Source of the DNA: Acanthosoma haemorrhoidale
Taxonomy: Eukaryota; Arthropoda; Insecta; Hemiptera; Acanthosomatidae
Reading direction: 5' to 3'
Assembly: GCA_930367205.1 (NCBI GenBank)
Contig: OV884012.1
Span: forward strand, 35,312,796-35,376,795
Length of the DNA stretch: 64,000 bases
The number at the start of each line of letters is the position of its first letter. Position 1 is the stretch's first letter. The position numbers were made by a program, and so were the translations under genes. The notes under the pieces were generated by a model. That model was not told the DNA's origin and did no database searches. It saw nothing but the letters and a program-made list of their open reading frames with translations. Positions 1-11,776 of the stretch are shown here, in pieces.

Positions 1-3000
1 AGTTTGCATATATTTGCATATTCAGGATGAGTGGTTATGGTTGAATAGCTTTATTTGTTTGAGAATTGTTTTAAGGCGTATTTATGTATATGAAATATAA
101 CGGTTGAATTATTCTCCAACAAAAATGTAAAATCAAAAAATAAATAAAACATATATATTCTAGGAAATTATACTCCAAAATGTATATATGTACATTTTTC
201 ACCCTTAAGACCCATAATTTTGACGGCTGCTAAAAATGAAAATTATTTTACAGAGTACCACTGTTTAGATAAAAAGTGTTTGAATATGTATTTACATAAC
301 AATAAATAAATTACTTATATATTGTTACAGAGAACAGGTATAGAGATGGAAGTGAGAGAAGAAGGACGGGAGCCACAATAATCTTTCAGCAAATCCATGA
401 TCCGGGCAACAGTAGAAAAAAGAAACCATGCTAGTAAATCGTTTTGTACCTACAGGTCGTTTGTCAGCCTTCCCACAACGGATCGTTATTGTGGTTAACC
501 GATGAAAAAAAAAAACATGGGTATATTTGTGAAAAGTATAATTAATAACCATTCAACTGAAAACTTGTTATCTTTTGACATATTTCATGGTTTCGTTGTT
601 TTGTTTTGTTCAAATCTTAGACCCCATATATTTTTATTGCTGAACTGTCTGTCCGCCTTTGGTATTTATGAGTCTCTGACCTACGGGCATTTAAATTATA
701 CGGGGAAGTCATTTGATGTTACTACGTGATAAAATAACATCTGTCATTTCCAGATAACGTCTAGAATTTTAAAGGTGTCTTACATTTATTGATAACATTT
801 TTTTTTATAATTTTGAATTAAAATTAACATCTAGACGTGCAGATTAAAAATATTAAAATTTTGTTTTAAAACATGTTACGTGTTGTTAAGTTATTCGCTG
901 AAAAATGATTCCGAAACTCAGACTTGTACAATAATTGAATCGCCCTTGACTTAAATTTTTCTGTTAATACATATCAAGGTAGGAAATCCAAAAATTACTA
1001 TGCAACTTAATTCCCAGTGTACTATCGGCTTATAACATATAATATTTAGCTGTATGCCGCGATTACAAGAGAATAATACAATCTTATTTATTGGCAAATT
1101 TATCGGCATAATAATAATATTTAATAGCAGCTGATCATGATAGCCGTTGAAAATTTTCGCTCTAAAGTAAAAATCTAAGAGAGGCTTGAACATGTTTTGT
1201 GAACCTAAATAAATCACCTCTTCTAAATAACGATTTAAATAAATATTATTTTGACCTACAATTAAGCATTTTTAGTTGATGAAGTTCTGCTCCAAAATAT
1301 GAATGAAAGATGAATTTGATACCGGATCTCTCGATAAGCACCCAACCAAATGTGATTCGGTCATCACAAGATATTTTTTGTATAATGCTTCGAAAAATTA
1401 AACTATCGTAAATAGTTGTAAAACATAAGCGTACCAAGCCTTCCGTTCTGCGCATCAACATGAGTAACCTTGGAGGCAAGTAATTCTCTAATCTACTTTA
1501 CCGGTAACTCACAACTTAATTAGTAGCTATCACCGTGCGATACGATAACATGACCTGCCTCCTGTACTATCTTGGAGTTTTCATAGAATATTCTCTAGCA
1601 AGAGATCAATTAACTTGTTTGTGCTTCGTTCAATATGGATACTGAATTAGCTAGACAATTAGAAACGAAAAATCTTATTAAAAATAATAATAAAAGTATA
1701 AACCTTGTATCAAGTACAGACAAAGATCCTTGGCAGAAATTTTGTAAAAATTTTATTGATTATATTTGCAATATGTGTTATAATTAAGTTAATATACCGC
1801 AAAGTATAACCTTCAAACTACCAGGAATGTATTAGAATTCGCTTAGTGTGGTTGATTACTTCAGCACAACCATCTTAATGACAGATATCTTTGCCTAATT
1901 GGGCATAAAATAGTTAACCAAATGAAATATTTGGCATATTTTAAACAATCCAATTAAAGTAATGGCGGGATAACACAGAATTATTTCTCAAAACTTCTTT
2001 GAAGCGTTTATGGCTTCCTATGCTGTAATGCGTGAAGAGTTTTAGTTGCAAAAAAAACCTCCTTCGAGCAGTTATCCACGATCCTGCTGTATATAACAAT
2101 AAGTGGAGGCTAAAATTCAATCTATGAAACAGAGGAAAAAATGTTCGGTCTCAGGAGGTCTCTGGTTTCAGGAGAAGACGAACACTTAAACGGACGTTCA
2201 TAAAATCCTTTGGACAGTTAAATAATCTTTGTAGAGGAGAGTATTTTAAAGGAAAAGAAAGAAAAGCTTTTTAAAGGAAAAGGAAAAGAAAATATTAAGT
2301 ACAAGCAAAACACTGGTATATACAAATATTAAGAGTTATGTTACTACATACTAGGTTGGATGTTTAAGGACGAGTGTCGGAGAACAAGTGGGGACTGGGG
2401 CTAAAGCTGAGACATATGTGTATAAGAGAACGGTAGTTCAAGGAATTGGGATGGAGGTCTTGGAAGGAATGCGGTTGCTTACTTAAAAATATCAGTGACT
2501 TCCATGAAGTCACGAGGCAGGTATACAGTTCTGCTCAACCCCTGCTACTTTTAACATTATATATATAATATTAGCATTATATAACTGACGACAAAAGACA
2601 GAAGCATCAAATGCCTAGGACTACAAATAGACACTAAGCTTTCATTCAACGCTCACATCATCACAAAGTTATACCCACTTAACTCGTACAGTAATATCCA
2701 CTCATGAAGAAAAAGTACACTTGACCTGTACAACATTATTTTATACATCAATCCTGATACCAATCCTTGCATGATACAAGGATTAAATTTGAGCTTGCCA
2801 AACTGGTCCAATAACATAATAAAACAAGTAATGACTACATTCGTTAATGTACGGCGAATTCCCGCACCAATAAACTCAACATGCAGTGGTAGTGTGTTGT
2901 CTAACAGGAAAGCTACACTTGTCAAGATGTGCTCAATCTTTTACAATATAAAAAGAATTTTGCCCGAAATTCACTTCGTGTGCTGGTGTATTATTGAATA

Positions 3001-5554
3001 AATTTAAATCGAAAAATCTGATTAAAAATAATAATAAAATTATGACACTTGTATGACGTTATAATAAAACTATAAATACAAATAAATAAACTTGTATATT
3101 TTTTACATAAGCATATTTTTTGTTCTAAAATTAGACGAATTACCCCCAGGTTTATAGTAAAACTACATGAAGGTTTTACCCCATATTTTGTTAAAACATC
3201 TTCGATACAGACGAGGTATGTAACCTTCCTCAGCTATTTACTCTTCAGATAATGATGAACAAAATTGTAATTATACCAATAGTAAATCATGAATTTTCAT
3301 TCTTACGTATTTGTTTCGTAAAATGTAACCTTTTCACGAAAGTTCTTAAAAACTAAATTTTCATATTTTATTCAATTTATCCGACTAAACACCTTGTAAA
3401 CGGTAAGCGGTCTTTTTCTATTATTGCGTTATACGAATTGACGAGGAAGCAGTGGTATTTGTTGCTGACTGATTCGTGTGGATGGAGTGCTTCGGAGCTT
3501 TCTTGGAACCAAACTTCCTAATTAATGCCTTTTAGGTCTCTTTACTTGGGGAAAGCCAGGAAGGGAAGAGGCTGTTTATAATCAAGTTGGGCTGTAGACG
3601 CCAGGCGTTATTTCTTCCTCCGCCGATAACCGAACGATGGAGTGTAACCTCTTCCTTCGTACCTATGTATGCACAAAAAACAGAAAATGTATCTTAAAAA
3701 ATTCATTCATACCAACTTTAAAAAACAAAACTTGTATAATTTCTCTAGGAGGAGCCTAATGGTAAATTTAAGTATAACCATTACGAAAACATAAAACAAT
3801 TATCATACTGCTGACATTCTACACAATCGATTATGATTATGAAAGGATTTTATAAGAGCTAAAACAAAGGTAATTTATTAGCTAATATTTACCGTGAGTT
3901 TTTAACAATTATTTTTTTACTATGTCTTTTAAGGCATAAATTGTCCTTGATGAACTCTATCATTCTCCTCCATTGAACACTATGATATTCTTTCTTAGAC
4001 CGATCCTCGCTCTTATTAGAATCTGTTGTATCTTCCTCATGGGACGTCCTTTCCGTTCATCTTACTCATCTAGGGTCAATACGCTATAAAAAAAAAGCTA
4101 TACAACTTTTCAACAATTCCCTCTCGCTCCAAACTGTGTACACGGCCTGTCCTTTTTATGCTTCGAAATCTTTCAAATGAGAAAACCTTCATATCTATAG
4201 TGCAGACGATAAATATCCATAAGTGTGTCTCTTCGTTTTACGCTTCAAGACTCATCTTTCAAATTTGTATTTCATACCCGCAATGTTTTTTGTCACCCTT
4301 CATGTGTATCAAGCGTAAATAATCGCGGGTCTGACAAGGTATACATAGAAATCAAGTTAGTTGGCACTTGACAGCGACATTTTTTAATAATATATACAGT
4401 AAATACTAAATAAGACTTTATTGTTTGTATTTTATTGTAATTATGTTAACAATTACGGAACAAAAAATAGGCCACTTCTAAAGATTTGTTATTTATGGCA
4501 CTCTGTTTAAACTAAACATTCTCTTCTCCGTGGTTGTTGGTTATGCGTAGGGGGCCCTGCCACAATTACCACGGAAAATTTGCAGCTGACTGCTGGAAAA
4601 GTATTTATTTTTCTTCTTTGGTGGATCCGAGCTATGAGAATCTAGATGCCATCCCGATTCAATAACTGCCTGTAACTTAATGCTCCCGGTTTCGCATGCT
4701 GGTTTTGTCTTCAAGATGATTTATATTTTGCTACATTTATTAATAAATCAACCTTTTAACCACGTTTCGAACTTCTTGGAGATTCCAATGGGATGCCCTT
4801 CTTGCTTTGGTTCTTAGGGAAAATTTTAAATAAGTCTGGTTTTAAAATCTACTTGTAGTAACCTAACATTCTCATTTTTTTTTTATGAATATTCGTTTGG
4901 AGGTAAAAATATCGCCCTCTTGTGACCCTATTCTGTCGAAACCAGTATTGGTATTCAACTTTGTCTCCTCCACATATGACGCAATTTTGCGGGGAAACGA
5001 AGTTACCCCCTTTATGGGTGCAACAATTGTCAGTCTTTTTTTTTTCATGTTTCAGCTATTCTTCTACAACTTGACGTGCATGGTTAGCTTATTGAATTCT
5101 TTCATTAGCGTGATTCTTTTCCTCCATGGAATATTCCTGATTGGATCAATATCTTTTCGGAATAACGGAGTGTCCACACTCCCACAACTAGTAGTCTTGG
5201 GACCAGTGTTTTGGTTTCGGTATTTTCTTTTTTAGAGACATTGACTTCACATCGACTGTACAGTCGACTGTTCTTGAAATATAAACAATATCCGCTATAT
5301 TGTACCAAGCATGTTGAACTTCACCTTCTAGCGGTAGGTAGAAAACGACTGGTTTTAGTCCTGGAAAGCACACGACAGAGCGACTAAGAAAGGATGTGTT
5401 GTGCATTACTATTTGTTGTTGATAAGTCCTCTTAATATTAATTTCAGAGTTTGTTAGGTCAAGTGCATGTCGTATATAGTTTATAAAAGGATAGTGGATC
5501 CACTATAATTTACTGGTGTGTAATGTTTTGTTTTAAATCATATGTCAGACATTT
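1..5554. other. AT-rich non-coding stretch, no supported gene
   Basis: No open frame here shows a recognisable domain. The longest (4885-5235, plus) is 116 codons of hydrophobic, low-complexity sequence with no family match. A weak LINE-like phrase (GLQIDTKLSFNAHI) lies at about 2618-2660, and two copies of an A-rich motif lie at 1659-1710 and 3009-3056. I see no splice-bounded exon with protein homology. This may be intergenic DNA or intron. Confidence 0.5.
2608..3056 (+). mobile_element. Possible decayed LINE remnant with A-rich tail
   Basis: The plus strand reads a short phrase, GLQIDTKLSFNAHI, that resembles the part of Jockey-type reverse transcriptases just after the catalytic core (LG...D.KL.w..HI). 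The frame is then broken by stops. About 350 bases downstream the sequence ends in an A-rich run (aaaaataataataaaa). A near copy of this run and its flanks is found at 1659-1710. The reading as a LINE 3' end rests on these two weak signals only. Confidence 0.25.
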
Positions 5555-5999
5555 ACTCATCCCTTCCAAGTTCATGAAATTCCATAGTAACCTAACCAAA
5601 CACCCTTATCCCCTAGCACAGTCGCACTGCACTGCACCACTCACCCCTATAATCCTCCTCGGAGTCTAAAACGGGAGTGGCCTCGTGATCTGCTATAAAT
5701 GTAGGTGTCCTGGCAATGGCTAGCTTCTCCAATTATGTCCTGAGCGTATGTGACTCGCGCTCGTGGTCAGCCTCCGGTGACGCGGCTGACGGAGGAGCGT
5801 GGGGGACTTACCAAGACTCCGCTTCCTCTTTCGCATGCAAGGAAGGTGACAACAAAGGTCTCTGGGCTGTTTGTAAATACTGTATGATTGATTGAGTGAA
5901 TGAAAATTGTAAATATGGTATGAATGAAAACATTTATCACAATTACTTATTGCCCAATGAGGCAGATTGCAATTTTATCATAATAAAGCTGTTGTTAGG
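5555..5999 (+). mobile_element. Jockey-type LINE 3' end, copy 1
   Basis: This block is homologous to three others at 37521-37710, 47649-47903 and 51814-52360. It starts with a few codons of the ORF2 C-terminus (LIPSKFMKFHSNL) and continues through the 3' UTR. It carries a TATA-like CTATAAAT near 5692, the shared core around GTGACGCGGCTGACGGAGGAG, and an AATAAAG near the end (about 5982-5988). A short direct repeat CATTTA flanks it (5550-5555 and 6000-6005) and may be a target-site duplication. The copy is 5'-truncated and has no clear poly(A) tail. Confidence 0.7.
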
Positions 6000-6005
6000 C
6001 ATTTA

Positions 6006-7440
6006 GTTTTAATGCAGATTGGTTCTGATATTTCTTAAAAGTTTATTCAGTTTCTGTTTACATTAAGACTGTAAATAATTTTATGTGCTATTGCAGCAAA
6101 TTAAACTAAGTATCACAATAAATGGGATCTAACTTTGGAATCTAACTAAGGAACTTGAAGGAATAATGGTAACCGAAACTAAGTTAAAATGTATTAAATT
6201 TTGTGCAGAACTCATGATTACAAGAAATGATCAAATAATAGAAAGTATAGATACTAAAATTGTACTATTTCATGTAAGTATATCCCAATATTCGAAGAGA
6301 GGTAATAATAATAATTCAAACTTGGTACTGAAAACAATCTACCATTAACATCACTAACATGATAAAAGGAACAAATTATATGAATATGAAATGGCTTCCG
6401 TAACATAATCTATTACAAAGGAATATGAATTATTACAAGTATACTTAATATTTACAATTACGGACAAAAGTGTTTGGGCCCATTGCATATTATTACACTA
6501 ATAAAGAAGAGTATTTACATTATTAAACTATTCTATATAGACAATAAAACGGTACGGAACTATGTATACTAACACAACACATCTGTGTATACTAACATAT
6601 GATTAAAACAAAAGATTAAACACCCATTAAATACGCAAAAACAGTAAATTATGGTTGATCCTCTTTTCTTTTACAAACTATGCACAGTATATGCTTAACT
6701 TAAAAAACTATACTTAATATTTACTAAGTCATATAAAAAATATTTACAGCTGAACTCCTTGTTTAACAACACATGTTTCCTTCTGGCCTGCCCGGTACTC
6801 TCTGTCCCTTGAGTATTAGAACCAATGCTAGCTGCGCTCTCAGCTAACTGGCGGGGGCTGATACCATAATTTTAATCTTCTTTGTACATTAGGGTAATAA
6901 ACATTCTTGTTTAAACAGGGAAAATGCTCAAATTCTGGTTAGATATTGCAAACAGTAAGTGTAAGTATCTCTAACATCTACTATCAAATGTGTCTTTATA
7001 GTATCTAGTTTCTTTACACGATTGAGTTCATGTTAACTGACTTTATTTTGTTAGTGATGTATATTTATAGATTGCTTCCAAAGCTAAGTTACTATTGTTC
7101 AATGTTTATAATCCCCTCTTATATCAATAATGCATCGGGATACAATTTAGTGAAATAGTATAGTATTATTATATTTCATTTATTTACCCTTTTAACCTTT
7201 AATTATTAACTGTTAATCGAGTAATATTTCGGTTTGGTTATATTGTTTGAACCTATAAAATAGCATTACATCATATAAAGTAGTGATACTTTTCAAATTC
7301 TACTTGGTGATGAGTATGATGACTAAAGTTGTAATTGTAATTCATTTGCTGAGAAAGGGGCGAAGTCAATCAGAGTGTGGACTAAAACCTGATTATTTTG
7401 AAAAAAGGGTCAAATATTAAACAAATTCAGTTTATGCTTT
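6006..7440. other. AT-rich non-coding stretch
   Basis: No gene or repeat family is recognised. The stretch lies just 3' of the neuropeptide-like gene on the minus strand. Open frames are short and of AT-driven composition. Confidence 0.5.
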
Positions 7441-7447
7441 AGGACCT

Positions 7448-7453
7448 TTTATT
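7448..7453 (-). terminator. Polyadenylation signal AATAAA for the neuropeptide-like gene
   Basis: TTTATT on the plus strand gives AATAAA on the minus strand, about 31 nt after the TAA stop of the last exon. This would make a very short 3' UTR. A longer 3' UTR using a later signal is equally possible. Confidence 0.35.
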
Positions 7454-7483
7454 AACTATAAAATACACTGAAAATGTGTTAAG

Positions 7484-7785
7484 TTAGTGATCGGCGGACC
7501 TCTTCCTGGCTGCCCCGGGCCAGGAGGGCTCCTCGTCCCTCTGCAAGAAGAGGTACTTTGCGAGGTCCTGCTGCACCTGCTTGGCAGAGGGCGGAGGTAG
7601 CAGGCTGTCGACGCAGGGCTGCTGGGCGAGTTGCCGCCCCCGGTGAGCCCAAAAGGGAGGTGGCTGTTCCTCGCCTGAGCCGTCTGCGCGCCGGCCCCGG
7701 CTTGGCCAGAACCCGGGCTCTGCGGGGCCGCTCAGGACTGCCCTCATCACGTCAGTCCTTCTCTCCTCGCAGTGGCTCAACTGCG
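7484..7785 (-). CDS. Last exon of a natalisin-like (FWxxRamide) neuropeptide precursor
   Basis: This GC-rich exon stands out from AT-rich surroundings. It opens after a 3' splice site (ttgtttcag) in phase 0 and ends at TAA. It encodes about 99 residues laid out as a prepropeptide: a short lead with EERR, a peptide ending GFWPSRG followed by RR, a second ending PPPFWAHRG followed by R, and an acidic C-terminal part with a near-terminal RKR. Gly before basic residues signals C-terminal amidation. Natalisins, insect relatives of tachykinins, are known for FxxxRamide C-termini, and both peptides fit (FWPSR, FWAHR). Tachykinins proper have FxGxRamide, which neither peptide has. The phase matches the signal-peptide exon at 14397-14444, so I infer one gene with a 6.6-kb intron. 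Middle exons cannot be excluded. The identity rests on motif and layout only. Confidence 0.55.
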
Positions 7786-8589
7786 ACTGAAACAAGGCAT
7801 CGCACAATTTCTCTTTTAGATACCTGTCAAATTGACGATTTAATCTTTCATTTTAGCTATGGTTTCTAATTAATGCAATATACATAAAAATAATAACCAA
7901 TCGGACAATCCTTTCGGTATAGCAGTAACATGAACCAACAGTAGCATCTTCTTGCCGCTTGTAGTAAATCGATGATACAGAACAGCTGAAAGGATGTGTT
8001 TATAAATAATAGAATAACAGCAACATCTGCTTAGCCTCCCTTCAACATCCTTTGAGATGTAAAATGTCAACATTAACCGTACTAGTAACAAATAAATCAT
8101 TTGTGAACTATGCCTACTTGATTGGAATGGAATAATAACCAAAAAAATATATTTTATGTTTCAGGCATTTCCTGCTAAGAATTTTATATCACACTAATTG
8201 GTAAGTAAAAAATACTATCTAATTACCAATCGTGTTATATTATAGTTATGATTATATCTCCTCCCCTGAAGGTTTTTTGGTCCTAACAAAAATTAAATTT
8301 TCCCCCCATAATCCCTTGTAACAAAATTATTACAGAATTCAATATATATTCCATAAATTAATCTACTTACAATAGGTTATTATATTTCAGCTTGGCTACA
8401 GTTTATACAATTTCTAATTATCCTACATTGGATTTGCGCTTGTACAAAAGTATGATAATGCACGTTATACATTAATTTATAGAACATGTTTATAAGTGAT
8501 GGGGCTCACCTTATTTATTATAGACTTAAACCTAACAATTAAAACATAAACTAAATCTTAACCTAATTTTCCCTGACAGTCTGTTGTTA

Positions 8590-8850
8590 TCGATGCAGGA
8601 ATGGTGGTGGAGTCATAGTGTTATCTGTATTTGTTAGATGCTGCAACGAGTCAAAAACCTTGATGTGTCTCCGGTGATGAACTCACCCACCAGCGGCACA
8701 CCAAGCAATGTGTGTAGGTCGGCGTCCTTTAACCTCTCCCGAGAGGTATGTCGGACCACTTTTCTCATTATCCTATTCTGATATTGCTGGAGACTTTCAG
8801 CTATATTGTCAGTCAAGTGAGTAAATAGTGGGACACCGTACAACAAGGTG
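8590..8850 (-). mobile_element. Jockey-type LINE fragment (RT C-terminal part)
   Basis: Residues from 8846 down to about 8650 on the minus strand (YGVPLFTHLT...LQQYQNRIMRKV) align in order with the C-terminal part of the LINE reverse transcriptase at 21038-22030 (YGTPLFKYLT...LQQFKNRVL). This is the segment after the RT palm, where Jockey-clade ORF2 proteins share a similar pattern. The copy is truncated at both ends, is not catalytic and is clearly diverged from the 21-kb copy. Confidence 0.65.
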
Positions 8851-9070
8851 GTATGTTTCTATTATTTATCTGTGTACCATTTTTACATATCATATTGACC
8901 GGGATTCGGATGTATACAAACGGTTCTCTTTTATATTGCGCTGTGTCGTCGATTTCTATCTGGAAATAAAATCTATTCTTTCAGGAACACAAAAACAATT
9001 ATGTGGAAGTCGTGACTCTAAGAAACGCCATAACCGATGTATGATTATAAAAACCATCCCATTTTAGAAT

Positions 9071-11700
9071 AAGTGTAAAATTAGTATATACATTCCTAAT
9101 CATCGCATTAAAATATCGTTTTGTAACAATACGAAATGCCCTTGTGATATAAAAGGAAAGATCGTACTGTCCGATTATAGATTACCGATAGGTCTGACTG
9201 GAGAATCTACGGCGCACCTGTTGAGTGTGTCCCACAGCTAACCGAGTTAAGCGATCGTAACTGAGTTTGCTGGACATGACTGGAGCTGGAAAGAATTCTG
9301 AGGCGAAACCTCCCCCCCCCCCAACTTCAAATTGGATTGTCTGGAAATTTGGTTTTATTTGTGTATCGGCGGGGATGTACGTCACCAAGCGTGGCTAACC
9401 AACTTAGTGGTCGGCCGTTAATGTCCATTATTGTTTTTCAATCGTCTCTCAATTCCAGAAATTTTTTAGGCTTGGATAGAACCTCTTATGTAGACTTGCA
9501 TAAAAAGAATCTCGTAATGTCTGAAAATATCGATACAAATATAGCAACAATCATTTCCCAAGCTCCTTGATGAAACTCGATGAAACATAGCCAATACCCT
9601 CTATTCCGAGACATGACATCCCCACCGCTACCGGCAAGATGGCAACTCTCTAGATCTAGTAAAGCAGACCAAATGGTGGACATCACGGCGCTTGGCCCAC
9701 CAACAACAAGCCTCTAACGGGCACCCATCACTGCTATCCGACTAAATAAGACTGCACTACATGCCTAGAGGGACTCTAGGCCCAGCCACCAGTGGACTAC
9801 TGTACCGCAACAATCAACCTCTACCGAGGCCTCCCACACTCCTTAATTCCCTCACACCACCTTCAAGCAGGTACTCCTAGTACAAGGATCCGCTCAACCC
9901 AAATATTCCTTTATTTTTCCCTCATCCTTAATCTTATAATTAGTGAGCTAAGAAGAAAAAAAAGCTCTTCGATTCTAACTTTACAATATAATTAATGAGA
10001 AATCCACCTTAAGCGATGCTTTATTTCTTTTAAAAGATAAGCTCATGTAAAAAAATCTACCACTCGAAAGTCATAAAATCATCCCTACATCCTTCATTCC
10101 TCCTATTAGAATCCATATTCTATAACTTCAACCATAGAGCCCGTTCCGCTGACCAAAGCTCAGTTGTCTTGTCAGCTATTCTTTTCTAAAAATATTTATC
10201 ATATTTAGTAAAGTCTTATTGAAATATATCACTGTGTATAATGTATTATATGAAATACCTTTACATTCAACTTTAGAAGTATCTATGTATTGTAACATCT
10301 CTCGCTATGTCATGCCCGAACATTTGCCTCGATTCCATATTTTTTTTATTTAACTGCCTCATACAAATGCCAAGAAGTTTATTTAAGTACTAAATCCCTG
10401 TAAAGACTGTAAATGAAAAATGTTTCTTTTACTTAACAATCTCTCTGGCTGTGGGTTGCACCTGCACAAATGAACTGTCATTTTAAATACCCGGGGATGA
10501 ACTTGTACCTTACATGTTTCAGTTAATTACGGGAAGCGTTTGAGAAAAAATTATGACTGAATAAGTCGCTCAGGTAATTATAATCTGATCCGCTTCTCTC
10601 TGTTTTTAAGCTTATAAAGTATTGTCGACTCTTATAATTAACTCTTATATATTTATAGAAATCAGTGGTCTGACAACGTTATTTGCTGTTGATATAAAGC
10701 CATAACAACACAAATGTTTGTGCTCATTATTCGTTTAATGTCGGTTCAATATTCGTTTTATTTATTATTATTATTATGTTTACCTGATTCTTTGTACGTT
10801 TATTGGCAAAATAAAATACTTTTTTCATGAACTATGGCGTATCTCATACTGTTGAGGTCCTTCGGGATGTCTAAGTTTTTGGGTACAGAACACCTCTCCT
10901 AAATAGTGGTAACTATACAAATTAATCCGTAGTAAAAATCGAATTTACTGTAAGTATCATAGAAAAAAAAATTCTAAAATCGAAATCTATGCTAACAAAC
11001 CCCGATCTCCCCTTTTTATTTCAATATAATTTAATAAACAATTCATGAGCTCCGTAAGTACCTACCTATCGATGCTGATTCATTTTTTATTTCGTTCATA
11101 AATTTTGAAAATAATATTATGTAGTTAATGATTATTGGAAAGAAAATTTTTTAAATTCCAAGAGGAAACTCTAAGTCATTCCGTACGTACGGTAGTGTTG
11201 GTTTTAACAGGCAAGATGCCATGTCGAGCCGAGTACATTAAATAATTAAGACCATCCTTTTCTACGAAAATATTGGAGAAAATACGATGTATTGTCGCTG
11301 AAGCGGAGATGAAACTCGCACTGCATGCAGCAAACGCTGCGAAATCCTGAACTTGAAGAGTTAACAAATCCCCAACATTCGCTTCTTCACTAAAGAGGCT
11401 TTGCGTATCTCATACTGTTCATTACTCTGCTTCCTCGTCAATCACAAATGTCAATACGCTGAATTCATTTCCGAAGGGCAGAAGAACCTGTGGCTGGCCT
11501 AACCACGGATATAATAAAAAATAAAACATAGAGTTACAATGATTCAAAGGTTTTGAATAGGAAGGATGTGAATTGACTATGATCATGACACAAGTAAGGA
11601 GACTGTGAACAAGTTACGCTGCAATCTAATTCTAATAACTATTCATAATTATTTCTACTAAAGACTCACCCAATTCTGCTAATGAAAACGAAATAAATTC
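9071..11700. other. AT-rich non-coding stretch with one C tract
   Basis: A run of 11 C lies at 9312-9322. A slightly GC-richer patch at about 9590-9860 has no coding match and could be an old repeat. A minus-strand frame at 11176-11367 is open but shows no domain and no neuropeptide motif. Nothing else is recognised. Confidence 0.45.
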
Positions 11701-11704
11701 ACTT

Positions 11705-11776
11705 TCCACTCTGGGATTGGAACCCTGCCCGGAGCTAATTAACATAAAGCATTTACGCTATCCATTGCATCATATG
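11705..11776 (-). repeat. tRNA-like fragment, probable tRNA-derived SINE or tRNA pseudogene
   Basis: On the minus strand the sequence carries a good Pol III B-box-like block (GGGTTCCAATCCC, the T-arm of a tRNA) at about 11712-11728. An A-box-like block (GCAATGGATAGCG) lies about 40 nt upstream at about 11757-11769. The acceptor and anticodon arms do not fold into a clean cloverleaf by eye, so a functional tRNA is unlikely. A tRNA-derived SINE head or a decayed tRNA gene is the better reading. Confidence 0.4.

Noticed and set aside
4885..5235. 116-codon hydrophobic plus-strand frame as a membrane protein gene
   Set aside because: Composition follows the AT-rich background, no family pattern is visible and there are no supporting exon borders.
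7558..7869. 103-codon plus-strand open frame opposite the neuropeptide exon
   Set aside because: It is the antisense of a GC-rich coding exon, where stops are rare by composition. It has no domain.
11176..11367. Minus-strand frame as a middle exon of the neuropeptide-like gene
   Set aside because: No processing sites or FxxxRG motif, and no convincing pair of phase-0 splice sites.
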